This document shows positions 38,458 to 48,752 of a stretch of DNA of 64,000 bases, one piece after another (the stretch's first letter is position 1; every line of letters begins with the position of its first letter). A model generated the notes under the pieces. The model saw only the letters and a list, made by a program, of their open reading frames with translations. It searched no databases and was not told where the DNA came from. The position numbers were made by a program, and so were the translations under genes. Source of the DNA: Methylobacterium sp. Leaf112 (lineage in GTDB: Bacteria > Pseudomonadota > Alphaproteobacteria > Rhizobiales > Beijerinckiaceae); contig NZ_LMNG01000007.1 in NCBI RefSeq assembly GCF_001423295.1, positions 1-64,000 on the forward strand, given 5' to 3'.

Positions 38458-38486
38458 ACGGCCGCCGGGCGGGTGCCGGCGGCCGT
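38458..38486 (-). terminator. Terminator of the puf operon
   Basis: ACGGCCGCCGG and CCGGCGGCCGT form perfect 11-bp arms around a 7-nt loop, 40 nt after the pufC stop. On the minus strand TTCCGTTTC follows. Confidence 0.7.
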
Positions 38487-38526
38487 GGCTCGGTACGGAC
38501 AGCGGGGCGGCGGCCCCGCTCTCGTC

Positions 38527-39660
38527 TCAGGGTTGGGGCGCGGCCGGGGCCGTGGGCGGCGTCGCGGGCACGGCCGGCGTTTCCGCCGGGGGGGCGTCGG
38601 GGGCCGGCGTCTTGACCACATCGGCCACGGTCACCTTGGTCAGTTCCGGATAGGCGTCGACCACGTGGGCGCCGTTGAGCGGCTTGCTCTGGCCGTTGTG
38701 GCAGGTGGTGCAATTCACCTTGGGCACGTCGCCGAGCACCCCGAGGCGGTTCCTCGGGAAGGTCGAGGTTAGGGGCTCCATGAAGTTTCCGTTGAGGTCC
38801 CGCACCATGCGGATGCCGTGCCAGGCGGTGGTGCGCTGGGGCGTGCTCTGCTGCCAGTTCGAGATGGCCCGGGTGTTGTGGCAGAAGGTGCAGTTGACCC
38901 CGAGCCCTTCCGACATGTGGATCATCAGGCCGTAGGTCTTCTCCGCATCCTGGATCGGCTTGCCCTTGGTGGTCGGCAGTGCCGTGGTGGCGTTCACCCG
39001 GATGGCGTTGTTGTCGATGGACTTGTCGGCGAGATACTCGGTCAGGGTGTCGTAGGGCAGCGAGGCGAGGCCGACGGAGGGGGCGGCCATGTTCTGCCCG
39101 TTGTTGCGGGAGACGAACCCGCCCGGACGGTTCGGGCCGGGGTTGGTGAACCAGATGTTGGCCGGCACGGGCTGGCCGCGGTGGCAGGTGTAGCAGGTGA
39201 CGCCGGCCCCCCCGACGTGGTTCGCCTTCCAGTCGCTGTTGATGTGCTGGGTCATCTGCAGCATCCGGCGGGCGACGCGCTTCTGATAGAGGCTGTCGTC
39301 GGCCATGTTCTCGGTGTTGTGGCAGTAGGTGCAGCCCTGTTCGGGCGAGACCCACTCCGTCATCGAGACCATGAGGCGGTTGAATTCGTTGGTCGTGAGG
39401 CCGCTGAGAACCTTGACGTTCTCGTAGGTCTGGCCGGCGAGCTCGCCCCCCTCCTCCGCCGGATCGGCCGGCGCGGGCGCCACGTTGGCGTCCTTCTTCT
39501 CGGCGACCTCCGCGCGGGTATGGACCTGGTCCATGCCCGTGCCGCGAAAGCCGTTCTGGGTGGTGGTGAGCGGCGGCCGCTCCCAGCCGGAGGTTCCGAA
39601 CATCGCCACCGTGAGGAAGAAGGCGATGGAGGCCCCGAGGACGACGAAGAAGGTCTTCAT
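38527..39660 (-). CDS. pufC: Photosynthetic reaction centre cytochrome c subunit
   Basis: A 377-residue periplasmic tetraheme cytochrome that reduces the photo-oxidised special pair. Four CxxCH sites are present: CTYCH, CYTCH, CTFCH and CTTCH. The first three are preceded by Met-ligand helices ([25 protein letters not shown]). The N-terminal helix ([20 protein letters not shown]) has no lipobox Cys, so it is probably an uncleaved anchor rather than a lipid anchor as in Blastochloris. The tail of about 50 residues is Pro/Ala-rich. Its ATG overlaps the pufM stop (ATGA). Last gene of the puf operon. Confidence 0.97.
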   Translation of the reverse strand: MKTFFVVLGASIAFFLTVAMFGTSGWERPPLTTTQNGFRGTGMDQVHTRAEVAEKKDANVAPAPADPAEEGGELAGQTYENVKVLSGLTTNEFNRLMVSMTEWVSPEQGCTYCHNTENMADDSLYQKRVARRMLQMTQHINSDWKANHVGGAGVTCYTCHRGQPVPANIWFTNPGPNRPGGFVSRNNGQNMAAPSVGLASLPYDTLTEYLADKSIDNNAIRVNATTALPTTKGKPIQDAEKTYGLMIHMSEGLGVNCTFCHNTRAISNWQQSTPQRTTAWHGIRMVRDLNGNFMEPLTSTFPRNRLGVLGDVPKVNCTTCHNGQSKPLNGAHVVDAYPELTKVTVADVVKTPAPDAPPAETPAVPATPPTAPAAPQP

Positions 39661-40634
39661 GGGGTCCCTCCGGGCTGGCTCAGGGGATCGACGATGGGCG
39701 CATAGACCTGCGGGTAGGCCGGGGCGACGCCGTGCTTGACCGCCCAGAGGTACCAGTTGTCGACCACGGTGCCGGTGAGCAGGATGCCGATGCCGCCCGT
39801 CAGCGTGGTGAGCACGGCGAACCACCAGGCCCAGCGGTGCACGGATTCCATGGTGGCGTTGAAGCCCATGGTCCAGCGCCAGAACAGGGCGGCGCGTTCC
39901 GTCGCCGTGCCGCGATCGACGATCTGGTCGATCTCACGCTCGCCGCCGAAGCGGCTGACCGCCAGGATGGTGCCGCCATGCATGGCGAACAGCAGCGTCG
40001 ATCCGTACAGGAACACGATCGAGAGCATGTGGAACGGGTTGTAGAACAAGTTGCCGTAGCGGAGCGAGAAGGCGGCGGTCCAATCGAGGTGCGGGAAGAT
40101 GCCGAACGGCACCGCCTCGCTCCACGAACCCATCATCACCGGGCGGATGAAGCCCAGCACGAGAAACAGCCAGATGGCGGAGGCGAACGCCCAGGGCACG
40201 TGGTAGCCGAGGCCCAGGGCCTTGGCCCGGCGGAACAGGCGCAGCCACCACAGCAGCACCGAGGCCGTGAGGAAGAAGCCGGCGATGAGCCACCAGCCGC
40301 CCTCGGCCAGCGGAGGCAGGACCTTGAGGCCGTATTGCGGGCGCGGCGGCTCCAGGGCGAGCCAGGGCAGCTGGCGCACGAACTGGACCGGGTCCCAGTT
40401 CACGCTCGCCCACATGTTGAGGCCGATGATCTCGAAGGCGATGAGCCCGCAGGCGAAGGACAGGGCGCCGAGGTACCCGATGTAGATCGGGCCGACCTGC
40501 GAATTGCCGATGAGACCGAACAGGTAGGAGTTGAACGGCTTGCCCCAGCGCTTGTCGGAATCGACGGGGATTCCGAGTTCCGGAATGACGGGTCGGACCT
40601 GCACTTCCGTGAAGATGTTCTGATAGTAGGCCAT
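39657..40634 (-). CDS. pufM: Photosynthetic reaction centre subunit M
   Basis: A 325-residue five-helix integral membrane subunit binding bacteriochlorophylls, bacteriopheophytin, QA and the iron. Start [13 protein letters not shown] with GPIYIGYLG following. Ligand-bearing blocks: [38 protein letters not shown] (Fe/QA His), the [26 protein letters not shown] region and [11 protein letters not shown]. 16 nt after pufL. Length is typical, with an extended C-terminus like other pufC-containing bacteria. Confidence 0.98.
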   Translation of the reverse strand: MAYYQNIFTEVQVRPVIPELGIPVDSDKRWGKPFNSYLFGLIGNSQVGPIYIGYLGALSFACGLIAFEIIGLNMWASVNWDPVQFVRQLPWLALEPPRPQYGLKVLPPLAEGGWWLIAGFFLTASVLLWWLRLFRRAKALGLGYHVPWAFASAIWLFLVLGFIRPVMMGSWSEAVPFGIFPHLDWTAAFSLRYGNLFYNPFHMLSIVFLYGSTLLFAMHGGTILAVSRFGGEREIDQIVDRGTATERAALFWRWTMGFNATMESVHRWAWWFAVLTTLTGGIGILLTGTVVDNWYLWAVKHGVAPAYPQVYAPIVDPLSQPGGTP

Positions 40635-40650
40635 TGTTCGGTCCCCCCTC

Positions 40651-41475
40651 TCAGCGCCAGACCGGGAGATTGAGCCACCAGCCCCACCATTCCGGCCAGC
40701 CACGGGTCCAGAACGGGCCGCTGATGACGATGCAGACGGCGCTCCAGAAGCCCGCCGACAGGGCGAGGAACAGGCCGAGGCGGTGGATGCCGAGCGTTCC
40801 GATGGAATACCCGATGGTGTCGCGGAAGAAGGTGTCCTCGTGCTCGGGCGTCTTCACCACTTCGCCCTTGCCCGGATTGGTCGAGGACAGGATCAGCGCG
40901 CCGTGGAGCGAGAGCGCTAGCGTCGTCGTGAAGAAGAACGACACCGCGAGCATGTGCGCCGGATTGTAGTGGAAGTGCAGATACTGGTAGCCGGTGTTCG
41001 ACACCCAATCGAGGTGGGAGAGGATGCCGTAGGGGAAGCCGTGGCCCCAGGCGCCCATGAGGAACGGACGGACCACCACCAGGGACACGTAGGCCAGGAT
41101 CGCCACCGAGAAGGCGAAGGGCACGTGGTAGCCGATGCCGAGCTTGCGGCAGATCTCGACTTCGCGCAGCGCCCAGGACGAGAACGCCCCGACGGCGCAG
41201 AAGGTGATGATCTGCCAGAGGCCGCCCTCCTTGAGGGGGGCGAGCGCCAGGCCGTATTTCAGGTCCGGCGGCGCGATGTTGATCTGCCAGATGTTCCAGG
41301 TCGGACCGAGGGCGGCGCCGTAGATGATCAGCGCCGTGCCGAGCACGGAGAAGAACAGCGTCGTCACGCCGAAGAAGCCGACGTAGAACGGCCCCACCCA
41401 GAAATCGAACAGGTCTCCGCCCACCAGCGTGCCGCCGCGGACGCGATATTTTCGTTCAAAACTCAGCATCGCCAT
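40651..41475 (-). CDS. pufL: Photosynthetic reaction centre subunit L
   Basis: A 274-residue partner of PufM carrying the active electron-transfer branch and the QB site. Start [26 protein letters not shown] is canonical. Ligand blocks: [57 protein letters not shown] (QB/Fe His). It ends [10 protein letters not shown]. Preceded by the pufA-pufL intercistronic hairpin, which usually sets LH1-to-RC stoichiometry. Confidence 0.98.
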   Translation of the reverse strand: MAMLSFERKYRVRGGTLVGGDLFDFWVGPFYVGFFGVTTLFFSVLGTALIIYGAALGPTWNIWQINIAPPDLKYGLALAPLKEGGLWQIITFCAVGAFSSWALREVEICRKLGIGYHVPFAFSVAILAYVSLVVVRPFLMGAWGHGFPYGILSHLDWVSNTGYQYLHFHYNPAHMLAVSFFFTTTLALSLHGALILSSTNPGKGEVVKTPEHEDTFFRDTIGYSIGTLGIHRLGLFLALSAGFWSAVCIVISGPFWTRGWPEWWGWWLNLPVWR

Positions 41476-41530
41476 CGCGAAACCCTCCCGGCGCCAGCGT
41501 CACGGTTCGTGTCGGGTTCTTATGGGTGGT

Positions 41531-41564
41531 GCGGGCGGGGGCCGGGGATCGGCCACCCGCCCGC
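41531..41564 (-). promoter_or_regulatory. pufA-pufL intercistronic mRNA hairpin
   Basis: GCGGGCGGG and CCCGCCCGC arms, with an inner GGCC/GGCC pairing, sit in the 112-nt gap between pufA and pufL. In purple bacteria hairpins here protect the pufBA 3' end after processing and raise LH1 over reaction centre. Confidence 0.7.
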
Positions 41565-41587
41565 TGACCTTGGCTCGGGTGTGCCCG

Positions 41588-41776
41588 TCAGGCGGGCATC
41601 GTCGGCAGGACGAGGCTCTGCGCATCGGCGGCGCGCGGGGCCTTGGGGCCTTCCAGCCAGTTGAACCGGTCGGTGCTGAGTAGAATGAAGTGGATCAGCA
41701 GGGCCAGGATGAACAGGAAGGTGAACAGCGCCACCAGGGTGCGGCGCGGATCGAACAGAAGCCAGACCTTGTGCAT
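41588..41776 (-). CDS. pufA: Light-harvesting 1 alpha polypeptide
   Basis: A 62-residue single-span antenna peptide: [44 protein letters not shown]. It carries the membrane His that ligates B870 bacteriochlorophyll ([10 protein letters not shown]) and a conserved FNWLEG after the helix. A 17-residue C-terminal extension follows. 12 nt downstream of pufB. Confidence 0.97.
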   Translation of the reverse strand: MHKVWLLFDPRRTLVALFTFLFILALLIHFILLSTDRFNWLEGPKAPRAADAQSLVLPTMPA

Positions 41777-41788
41777 GGTGCGTCCTCC

Positions 41789-42010
41789 TCAGGAGATGAG
41801 CGAGGCGACGGTCTGGGCCGCCGTCTCCAGGGCCGCGTAGCCCTTGGGTCCCGGCAGCCACGGGCGCCACATCCACACGAGGATGTGGGCGACCACGGCG
41901 ATGGCCGTGAAGATGATGAAGCTCGTCAGGAAGATCGCGTGGAACTCCTTGGCTTCGGGTTCCGTCAGCCCGGACAGGCTGCTGGGTTTCTCGACTATGC
42001 CGTTGGCCAT
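41789..42010 (-). CDS. pufB: Light-harvesting 1 beta polypeptide
   Basis: A 73-residue antenna peptide: [40 protein letters not shown] with both typical histidines (EFH near the membrane surface, VAHILVW ligating bacteriochlorophyll) and the RPWLPG ending. It continues about 20 residues further (to [12 protein letters not shown]), longer than the roughly 50-residue Rhodobacter protein. First structural gene after pufQ, 142 nt from its stop. Confidence 0.97.
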   Translation of the reverse strand: MANGIVEKPSSLSGLTEPEAKEFHAIFLTSFIIFTAIAVVAHILVWMWRPWLPGPKGYAALETAAQTVASLIS

Positions 42011-42152
42011 CGGTTGAACCTCCGTGGGTCTGGCCGCGCGGGAGCGCGGCGGCTGTCACCGGGGCCTCGACGGACTCCGGCGGTCCTTCCCTCCAGTGCG
42101 GATGGGAGGTCGGTGGCGGGTGGGCTCGAGGGGCCGCGCCCGGAGAGGCAAA

Positions 42153-42368
42153 TCATCCCATGAACACGAAGGGGATGGCCGAGACGGCCATGCTGCGCGC
42201 CTCGGCGAAGACCGAGCGCCGCTGCGGCACGATCCCGACCGGATGCGTCGGCATCAGGCGCTGGGCGCAGGCGGCGGCGAGGAAGAACGGGTAGGTCGCC
42301 GCCAGGATGAGGCGGAACTGGACCGCGTCCTGATGCAGGCGGGAGACCGGGTTCAGCGAGCGTTGCAT
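42153..42368 (-). CDS. pufQ: PufQ-like protein
   Basis: A 71-residue protein with one membrane helix (FRLILAATYPFFLAAACAQRLM) and a C-terminal AEARSMAVSAIPFVFMG. Position (between bchZ and pufB), size and topology match PufQ, a small factor thought to assist bacteriochlorophyll or tetrapyrrole delivery. The start at 42368 follows an ACAGGAGACGTGCC ribosome-binding site. Sequence identity to the Rhodobacter protein is not obvious by eye, so the name rests mainly on context. Confidence 0.75.
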   Translation of the reverse strand: MQRSLNPVSRLHQDAVQFRLILAATYPFFLAAACAQRLMPTHPVGIVPQRRSVFAEARSMAVSAIPFVFMG

Positions 42369-42472
42369 GGGGCACGTCTCCTGTGGGCGGATCGTTGCGG
42401 CGCTTAGGCTCGGCAGGGGCCGGCCGGACAGCGCCGCGCCGCTCCAGCCGGAAAGGGATGGGGTGCGCGCGC

Positions 42473-43939
42473 TCATGCGGCCGCTCCGAGGGCGGTGTCG
42501 GCGCGCGCGCGCGCCACGTGATCGGGGGTGACGCGGGGCGCATCCTCGCGGCGCGCGGCCCGCTCGGCGGCGTCGCGCAAGCGTTTCGCCGCCGAGATCC
42601 GCACCAGGACGGGATGGGATTCGACGAGGGCGTCGAGGTCGGCGCGGGCCGCCTCGTCCCACGGCAGCTCGCGGTGGAACCGCGCCGGCGTCGCCTCGAC
42701 GGCATCCATGTCGCGGGCGAGCGGCAGGATGTGGAAGAGCATGTCGAACAGGGCGTTGCAGACCTCCTGCACGAGGTAGGTCGCGCCCGAGAACCCCATG
42801 AACGGCGTGCCGGTGTGGCGCCGGATGATGGCGCCGGGAAACGAGGCCGGGACGAAGATCGCCCGGGCGCCGGCTTCCGCCGCGTACATCCGCTCGTTGA
42901 ACGACCCGAACAGCACCAGGGGCGGATTTTTCGCGATGAGGTCGCGGATCGTGGCGTTGTCGGTCTTGGCGCCGGCCTTGCGGGACACAGCGAAGTGGCA
43001 GGGCAGGCCCATCTCGTCTTCGAGGAAGTGCCGGACGCCCCGCGCGTAGGTGTCGGACGCCACGATGCCGAAGCTCGCCGTGCCGAAGAAGTCCTGGGTC
43101 ACCGAGCGCCACAGGTCCCAGACCGGCTTGATGGTGGTGTGCTTCTCCCGCTCGATGAACGGCTCGGGGTCGAGGCCGAGGATCTCGCCGAGCGAGCGCA
43201 GGAACTGGGTGGTCGAGTGGATTCCGATGGGGGCCTGGAGGTAGGGCCGCTCCAGGGCCTCGCAGAGCAGGCGCCCGAACTCGCGGTAGAGGCAGATGTT
43301 GGCATCCGCGTTGACGAGCTTCGGAACGTCGGCGAGGTGCGAGCCGAGGGGAAACGCCAGGTTCACCTCGGCGCCGATGCCCTCGACGAGCCGGCGGATC
43401 TCGGCGAGATCCGAGGGCATGTTGAAGGTGCCGTAGGCCGGACCGATGAGGTTGACGCGGGGGCGCTCGCCGGCCTTGCGCTCGGGCCGGACCGGGATGC
43501 CCTTCTTGGCGAATTTCCGTGCGCCGTATTCCTGCCAGAGCCAGGACATGGCCCGGTCGGCGGTCTGCCACTGGTCCTCGTCGATGGTGCGCGGCAGGAA
43601 GCGCTGGAGGTTGGTGCCCTCCGGGGTGACGCCGCCGCCGATCATCTCGGCGATGGAACCGGTGACGACCACGCTGGGCTGGCCCGGATCGAGGGTGGCG
43701 TGCGCCCGCTTCATCGCGGCTTCGGTGCCGTGGCGGCCGAGCTCCTCCTCGGCGAGCCCCGTGACCACGATGGGCAACTCGTGCGGCGGCAGGGCGTCGG
43801 TGTAGTGCAGCACCGAGGTGACGGGGAGATTCTCGCAGCCCACGGGTCCGTCGATGACGACCTGCAGGCCCTTGATGGCGGTGAAGACGTAGACGGCACC
43901 CCAGTAGCCGCCGGCCCGGTCGTGATCGAGGACGAGCAT
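42473..43939 (-). CDS. bchZ: Chlorophyllide a reductase subunit Z
   Basis: A 488-residue nitrogenase-like catalytic subunit; with BchY it forms the BchYZ component that reduces the B ring of chlorophyllide a. N-terminus [26 protein letters not shown] with [12 protein letters not shown] (cluster Cys). Later landmarks: [22 protein letters not shown] and [23 protein letters not shown]; the C-terminal helical part is typical. Start codon overlaps the bchY stop as TGATG. Confidence 0.97.
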   Translation of the reverse strand: MLVLDHDRAGGYWGAVYVFTAIKGLQVVIDGPVGCENLPVTSVLHYTDALPPHELPIVVTGLAEEELGRHGTEAAMKRAHATLDPGQPSVVVTGSIAEMIGGGVTPEGTNLQRFLPRTIDEDQWQTADRAMSWLWQEYGARKFAKKGIPVRPERKAGERPRVNLIGPAYGTFNMPSDLAEIRRLVEGIGAEVNLAFPLGSHLADVPKLVNADANICLYREFGRLLCEALERPYLQAPIGIHSTTQFLRSLGEILGLDPEPFIEREKHTTIKPVWDLWRSVTQDFFGTASFGIVASDTYARGVRHFLEDEMGLPCHFAVSRKAGAKTDNATIRDLIAKNPPLVLFGSFNERMYAAEAGARAIFVPASFPGAIIRRHTGTPFMGFSGATYLVQEVCNALFDMLFHILPLARDMDAVEATPARFHRELPWDEAARADLDALVESHPVLVRISAAKRLRDAAERAARREDAPRVTPDHVARARADTALGAAA

Positions 43940-45513
43940 CAGGCCATCTCCCCGATCGGATCGTGCGCGCCCTTACCCCGCGTCGCGGAGGCGACGTTCT
44001 GGCGGAGCTTGGGCACGTCCTCCCAGATGCCGGCACTGTGGCCCTCGCCGACGCCGGCGAAGAAGTCCCGCATGGTGTCGAAGCGGTGCTGGTTGCCGAT
44101 GGCCGCGTTGATCACCTTCGCCAGCGACCCGGCACCCGCGACGCCCATCAGCGGGCGGGCCGAGATGAGGTTGGTGAAGTAGAGGGCGGGAATGCCGTGC
44201 GCCTTCGCCTTCTGCACCACCGGCGTGGTCCCGATGGCGAGATCGGGCCGAAAATCCATCATGGCGGCGAGGTCGTGCTCGAGGGACGCCCGGTAGCGCA
44301 CTGTGACGCCGCGGGCCTCGAGCCAGGCCTGATCGGCTTCCGAATAGGGGGTGCGCGGGCAGGCGGTGCCCACATAGCGCAGGTCCGCGCCGCTCTCGAC
44401 GAGCAGGCGCCCGACGAGGAGTTCGGAGCCCTCGTACCCTGAGAGCGTGATCCGGCCCTTGATCGGGTTGGCGGCGAGCGCCCCCCTGATCATCGGCAGG
44501 AACCGGTTCTTGGCGGCGTCCACGGTGGCACGGGGCACCGCGCAGGCCTCGCCGATCCGGTCGAGCCAGTCGGCGGTGCCGTCATGGCCCACGGGAGCGG
44601 AGCCGACGATGGGGCGGCCCGCGGTCTGGAACTCGCGGATGGAGGCGGTATAGAACGGGTGGGTCGCCGCCACCGCCGTGCAATCCAGCGCCGCGTAGAG
44701 TTCGCGCCATTCCCGTGTCGGCACGACGGGGCCGGCGGCGAGGCCCAGGGGTTCGAGGAGAGCGCCGATCACCACCGGGTCGGCGGGGAACATCTCGCCG
44801 AGCAGCGCCACGGTCGGGCGCTCGGCCCGCCCCGCCCGCGGGGCCTGGACCGGACCCTGCTCGGCTTCGGTGCGGGCGAATTTCAGCATGGCGCCGGCCA
44901 GAACGTCCTTGGCCTCGGCATGGGTCGGCACCCCGAAGCCCGGAACGTCGATGCCGATGATGCGGACGCCGTCGATCTGCTTCGGCAGCAGCCGCAGGGG
45001 CACGCCCGAGGCGGTCGGCACGCACAGGTTGATCACCACCACGGCGTCGTAATCGGCGGGTTTGGCCACGTCGAACACCGCCTCGCGGATGTCCTCGAAC
45101 AGCTTGCCGGTGACCAGGGTCTCGGAGTTGAACGGCACGTAGCCCACGCTCCGCTTCGCCCCGTAGAAATGCGACGTGAAGGTCAGCCCGTAGACGCAGC
45201 AGGCCGAGCCCGAGAGGATCGTCGCCGTGCGCCGCATGCGCAGGCCGACGCGCAAGCTCCCGAAGGCCGGGCACATGCTCTGGGGCTGGTCGTGCGGCCC
45301 CTGCGGATAATCCTTTCGGAGTTGCTCCAGCGTGTCGGACATCCCGGCGGCCTCGGCCGCCGCCCGCATCGTCGCCTTGCCCGAATGGCAGCCGAGGCCG
45401 TCGCCCTTCGTGGCGGCGAGTACCACCTCGGCCGGGACGGCCGGGGCCGCGAGGCTCGAAGCGGGGCGCTCCTTACGGGCGCGCAGATCGGCGATGTCGA
45501 GGGTGACGGCCAT
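43939..45513 (-). CDS. bchY: Chlorophyllide a reductase subunit Y
   Basis: 524 residues. FeS-ligand candidates lie in LGCHSGKAT (Cys42), SMCPAFGSL (Cys81) and [10 protein letters not shown] (Cys105/106). Nitrogenase-like core: [58 protein letters not shown]. Partner of BchZ, receiving electrons from BchX. The start at 45513 ([10 protein letters not shown]) leaves 5 nt after bchX. Confidence 0.97.
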   Translation of the reverse strand: MAVTLDIADLRARKERPASSLAAPAVPAEVVLAATKGDGLGCHSGKATMRAAAEAAGMSDTLEQLRKDYPQGPHDQPQSMCPAFGSLRVGLRMRRTATILSGSACCVYGLTFTSHFYGAKRSVGYVPFNSETLVTGKLFEDIREAVFDVAKPADYDAVVVINLCVPTASGVPLRLLPKQIDGVRIIGIDVPGFGVPTHAEAKDVLAGAMLKFARTEAEQGPVQAPRAGRAERPTVALLGEMFPADPVVIGALLEPLGLAAGPVVPTREWRELYAALDCTAVAATHPFYTASIREFQTAGRPIVGSAPVGHDGTADWLDRIGEACAVPRATVDAAKNRFLPMIRGALAANPIKGRITLSGYEGSELLVGRLLVESGADLRYVGTACPRTPYSEADQAWLEARGVTVRYRASLEHDLAAMMDFRPDLAIGTTPVVQKAKAHGIPALYFTNLISARPLMGVAGAGSLAKVINAAIGNQHRFDTMRDFFAGVGEGHSAGIWEDVPKLRQNVASATRGKGAHDPIGEMA

Positions 45514-45518
45514 GCGCG

Positions 45519-46520
45519 TCAGACCTCGTCGTAGACGACTTCGAGGGACGGCTTCACCACGTGGGCCGTGCCGCACATGTCCTCGAAGGTGGCGGGTACG
45601 AGCGTCACGCCCCTGCCGACCGCCTCGCCCTTGAACAGGCCGAGCAGCCCGTCCTGGGAGAGCGGCGTCGGGTGGTTGGGCGCCGCGTCGTGGACGTTCT
45701 GCGCGAGATCGGCGAACAGCGAGCCCCACGGGCTCTCGGGCCGGCCGATGATCTCGTAATTCGCACTCTTCTTGCGGATGTCGTCGTCGGCCGGGATCGA
45801 GGCCAGGACCGGGATGCCGACGGCGGCGGCGAAGGCCTGGGCCTCGCCGGTGCCGTCGTCCTTGTTGATGACGAGGCCGCCGACGCCGACGTTGCCGCCG
45901 AGCTTGCGGAAGTATTCCACCGCCGAGCAGACGTTGTTGGCGACGTAGAGCGACTGCAAGTCGTTGGAGCCGACGACGATGACCTTCTGGCACATGTCGC
46001 GGGCGATGGGCAGGCCGAAGCCGCCGCAGACCACGTCGCCGAGGAAGTCGAGGAGCACGTAGTCGAAGCCCCATTCGTGGAAGCCGAGCTTCTCCAGGAG
46101 TTCGAAGCCGTGGATGATGCCGCGCCCGCCGCAGCCGCGCCCGACCTCCGGCCCGCCGAGCTCCATGGCGTAGACGCCGTCGCGCTTGAAGCAGACGTCG
46201 CCGATGGCGACCTGTTCGCCCGCGAGTTTCTTCTTGGTGGACGTCTCGATGATGGTCGGGCAGGCGCGGCCGCCGAACAGCAGCGAGGTGGTGTCGCTCT
46301 TGGGGTCGCAGCCGATGAGCAGGACCTTCTTGCCCTGCTGGGCCATCATGTAGCTGAGGTTGGCCAGGGTGAACGACTTGCCGATGCCGCCCTTGCCGTA
46401 GATAGCGATGATCTGCGTCTCCTTGGTGGCCTTCACCGGCACGGGATCGGGCTCGATGCCGGCCTCGGCGCGAAGCGCTTCCGATGCCTTCAGGGCGGCG
46501 CCGTTCAGCTGCATGTTCAT
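45519..46520 (-). CDS. bchX: Chlorophyllide a reductase iron protein subunit X
   Basis: A 333-residue NifH/BchL-like ATPase that feeds electrons to BchYZ. P-loop YGKGGIGKS at residues 41-49, [16 protein letters not shown], and cluster cysteines in [10 protein letters not shown] and [14 protein letters not shown]. The N-terminal 30 residues and the C-terminal 30-residue tail are family-typical. Its start overlaps the bchC stop by 4 nt. Confidence 0.97.
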   Translation of the reverse strand: MNMQLNGAALKASEALRAEAGIEPDPVPVKATKETQIIAIYGKGGIGKSFTLANLSYMMAQQGKKVLLIGCDPKSDTTSLLFGGRACPTIIETSTKKKLAGEQVAIGDVCFKRDGVYAMELGGPEVGRGCGGRGIIHGFELLEKLGFHEWGFDYVLLDFLGDVVCGGFGLPIARDMCQKVIVVGSNDLQSLYVANNVCSAVEYFRKLGGNVGVGGLVINKDDGTGEAQAFAAAVGIPVLASIPADDDIRKKSANYEIIGRPESPWGSLFADLAQNVHDAAPNHPTPLSQDGLLGLFKGEAVGRGVTLVPATFEDMCGTAHVVKPSLEVVYDEV

Positions 46521-47449
46521 GCGGCACTCCAATCGAGGATCATCTTGAGGCAGGCGGGCTCGCCGAAGGCCGTGCGGTAGGCTTGCGCCGCGTTGGCGGC
46601 CGGCTGGCGATGGGTGACGAGACCGTCGAGCGACAGGTGCCCCGACGCGACCAGCGCCGTGACGGTGGCGAGATCCTCCGGCTTCCACTGCGCCGCGACC
46701 CGGATGCGGGCCTCGCGCAGGAAGGCGGGTGGGAAGGTGAAGGCGAGCGGCGCCTCGTAGAACCCCGCCAGCACGATCTCGCCGCCGGCCCCCAGGCGTT
46801 CGATCAGGGTGTCGAGGAGGCCGGCATCGCCGCTGGCATCCGTGATCGTGGCGTAGTCGCGCCGGGCGTCGGCATCGGGGTGGAGCACGGCGTAGCCGTC
46901 GGCCCCCTCGGCGCGGATGGGATTGGTCTCCCACACCACCGGCGTGCCGCCGGCGGCCACGGTGAGGCGGGCCAGCAGGCGCCCGAGCACGCCGTGCCCG
47001 ACGATCAGCGAAGGACCGGCCGGGACCGCGCCCAGAGCGTGCTGGGCGGTGGCCGCCAGGGCGAAGAGGATGCCGCGCTCGCCCAAGGACGGGTCGAGGG
47101 GGACGAGGCGTGCGCCGGCGCTGACGAGATGGGAGGCGGCGCCACCGAACAGGCCGCGCACCGGGCCGAAACAGCGGGCCCCCGGTACGAACACGGTCTG
47201 CCCGACCGCGACGCCGGATTCCGCGCCGGCTTCGATCACGGTGCCGACGGATTCGTAGCCGGGCACCAGGGGGTAGCCCATCCCGGGAAACGCCGGCATC
47301 CGGCCGGACCAGAGCAGGCGCTCCGTGCCGGTGCTGATGCCGCTCCAGGCGACCGCGACCAAGGCGTCGGCCGGGCCGGGGGTATCGAGCGTGAGGGTGT
47401 CGAGGGCGATCCGTTCCGGTTCGTGGAGGACGATGGCACGCGCTTGCAT
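46517..47449 (-). CDS. bchC: Bacteriochlorophyllide a dehydrogenase
   Basis: A 310-residue medium-chain dehydrogenase-like enzyme oxidising the C3 hydroxyethyl group of bacteriochlorophyllide a. [16 protein letters not shown] start, [27 protein letters not shown], and a Rossmann part [16 protein letters not shown]. It lacks the usual zinc-binding pattern of classical alcohol dehydrogenases, as is normal for BchC. First bch gene of bchCXYZ; two TGT-N12-ACA boxes lie upstream. Confidence 0.96.
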   Translation of the reverse strand: MQARAIVLHEPERIALDTLTLDTPGPADALVAVAWSGISTGTERLLWSGRMPAFPGMGYPLVPGYESVGTVIEAGAESGVAVGQTVFVPGARCFGPVRGLFGGAASHLVSAGARLVPLDPSLGERGILFALAATAQHALGAVPAGPSLIVGHGVLGRLLARLTVAAGGTPVVWETNPIRAEGADGYAVLHPDADARRDYATITDASGDAGLLDTLIERLGAGGEIVLAGFYEAPLAFTFPPAFLREARIRVAAQWKPEDLATVTALVASGHLSLDGLVTHRQPAANAAQAYRTAFGEPACLKMILDWSAA

Positions 47450-47499
47450 GGTTCTGGCCCTCCCCTTGTCCGTGGGGCCATCGACGTGCGGCCCGTATG

Positions 47500-47517
47500 T
47501 GTCATCCTAGATAGACA
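47500..47517. promoter_or_regulatory. PpsR/CrtJ-type box upstream of bchC
   Basis: TGTCATCCTAGATAGACA fits TGT-N12-ACA. It is 51-68 nt before the bchC ATG. A second box lies at 47552, 52 nt away centre to centre (about five helical turns), the spacing used for cooperative tetramer binding. Confidence 0.75.
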
Positions 47518-47534
47518 CTTTTATTCGTCAAGCA

Positions 47535-48737
47535 TTACTTACGATTGGTGCTGTCTAATCGGTTGGACACGAGCAGTCGGGTCAGGAGGGGGCGGCGGGT
47601 CGGGACCTCGCGGACCCCGCCGAAACCGGCCTCGGCGAGCAGCTGCGTCAGCTCGGCGGCCGTGCGGCAGCGGCCGGTGCCCATGGCGAGGAGGTAGAAG
47701 CCGAAATAGGCGTCGGCCATCGCCTCGGCTCCGGGCGTGCCCGCCATGGGTTCGGCGATGAGAAGCGTGCCACCCGGGGGCAAAGCCGCGTGAGCCGCAC
47801 GCAGGAGGGCGCGGACCTTGCCGTCGTCGTGGTCGTGGACCACCCGTACCAGCGAGACGAGATCGGCCCCGCTCGGCAGGGGATCGTCCGGGAAGGCGCC
47901 CCCGAAGGTTTTTGCGCGCGCGCTCAGGCCCGCTTCGGCGAAGGCCTTCTCCGCCCGGGCTGCCACGGCCGGCAGGTCGAACAGCATCAGGCCGAGGCCG
48001 GGGGCGTGGCGGGCGGCCTCCCGCAGGAAAGCGCCCTCGCCACCGCCGACATCAAGGATGCGGCGATGGTCACGGAGTGGATAGGCCTCGACGATGTCTT
48101 GCGCGATCAGGGACTGGGACGCGCCCATCAGGGTGCTGTAGGCCGCGACCGATTCAGCGCTCGCGGGATCGCCGCGGGCGGCGTCCGCATAGGCCCAGTA
48201 GCGCGACAGGTGGGTGGGGCCGGCTTCCCCGCGCAGGAGGGCGACGGGGTCGGCGAGGTCCGCGTAGAGAAGCGCGTGATGCTCGATCATCGCCGCAACC
48301 GAGGGGTTTCCGATGAGCGCCGCGCCGAGGTCGGCGAGGGCGAAGCGGCCGTCGGGCAGGCGGGCGAGGAGATCGAGGGCGGCCGCGGCCTTGAGGAGGC
48401 GTTCGGCCCGGTCCGGTGTGAGGCCGACGCGCGCCGCCACGACGTCCGGCGCCAGGGGGCCGTCGAACAGGATGCGGAACAGGTCGAGGCGCACGCAGGC
48501 GAACAGGGTCTGCGCGTAGACGAAGCCGGCGCAGAGATCGAACAGGGCCTTCGTGTTCGCCCGGGCGATGTTGCGCGTGAGGGGAAAGCCGGCGGCCCAG
48601 CGCTGGAAGCCCGGCTTGGCGATCGTGCGGGTGCGGAAGGCGCGCCACCGCGCGCGCCAAGAGTCTTTCGGCGGCGCGCTACCGCCGGGGAGCTTGTCCA
48701 TGCCCGCCGCCGACGCCGTCACCGGTGGGGTGGCCAT
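47535..48737 (-). CDS. crtF: Demethylspheroidene O-methyltransferase
   Basis: A 400-residue SAM-dependent carotenoid O-methyltransferase acting on hydroxylated ends on the way to spirilloxanthin. Methyltransferase motif I reads ILDVGGGEGAFL; later LMLFDLPAVAARA and DLVSLVRVVHDHDD, PGGTLLIAEPMA. The N-terminal dimerisation region (LFDLCAGFVYAQTLFACVRLDLF) is typical. It begins 15 nt after crtE; its last codons contain one of the PpsR-type boxes. Confidence 0.94.
   Translation of the reverse strand: MATPPVTASAAGMDKLPGGSAPPKDSWRARWRAFRTRTIAKPGFQRWAAGFPLTRNIARANTKALFDLCAGFVYAQTLFACVRLDLFRILFDGPLAPDVVAARVGLTPDRAERLLKAAAALDLLARLPDGRFALADLGAALIGNPSVAAMIEHHALLYADLADPVALLRGEAGPTHLSRYWAYADAARGDPASAESVAAYSTLMGASQSLIAQDIVEAYPLRDHRRILDVGGGEGAFLREAARHAPGLGLMLFDLPAVAARAEKAFAEAGLSARAKTFGGAFPDDPLPSGADLVSLVRVVHDHDDGKVRALLRAAHAALPPGGTLLIAEPMAGTPGAEAMADAYFGFYLLAMGTGRCRTAAELTQLLAEAGFGGVREVPTRRPLLTRLLVSNRLDSTNRK
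47552..47569. promoter_or_regulatory. Second PpsR/CrtJ-type box, inside the crtF 3' end
   Basis: TGTCTAATCGGTTGGACA fits TGT-N12-ACA. It overlaps the last crtF codons and sits 103-120 nt before bchC. Confidence 0.6.
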
Positions 48738-48752
48738 GGTGGCCGCCCGCCG

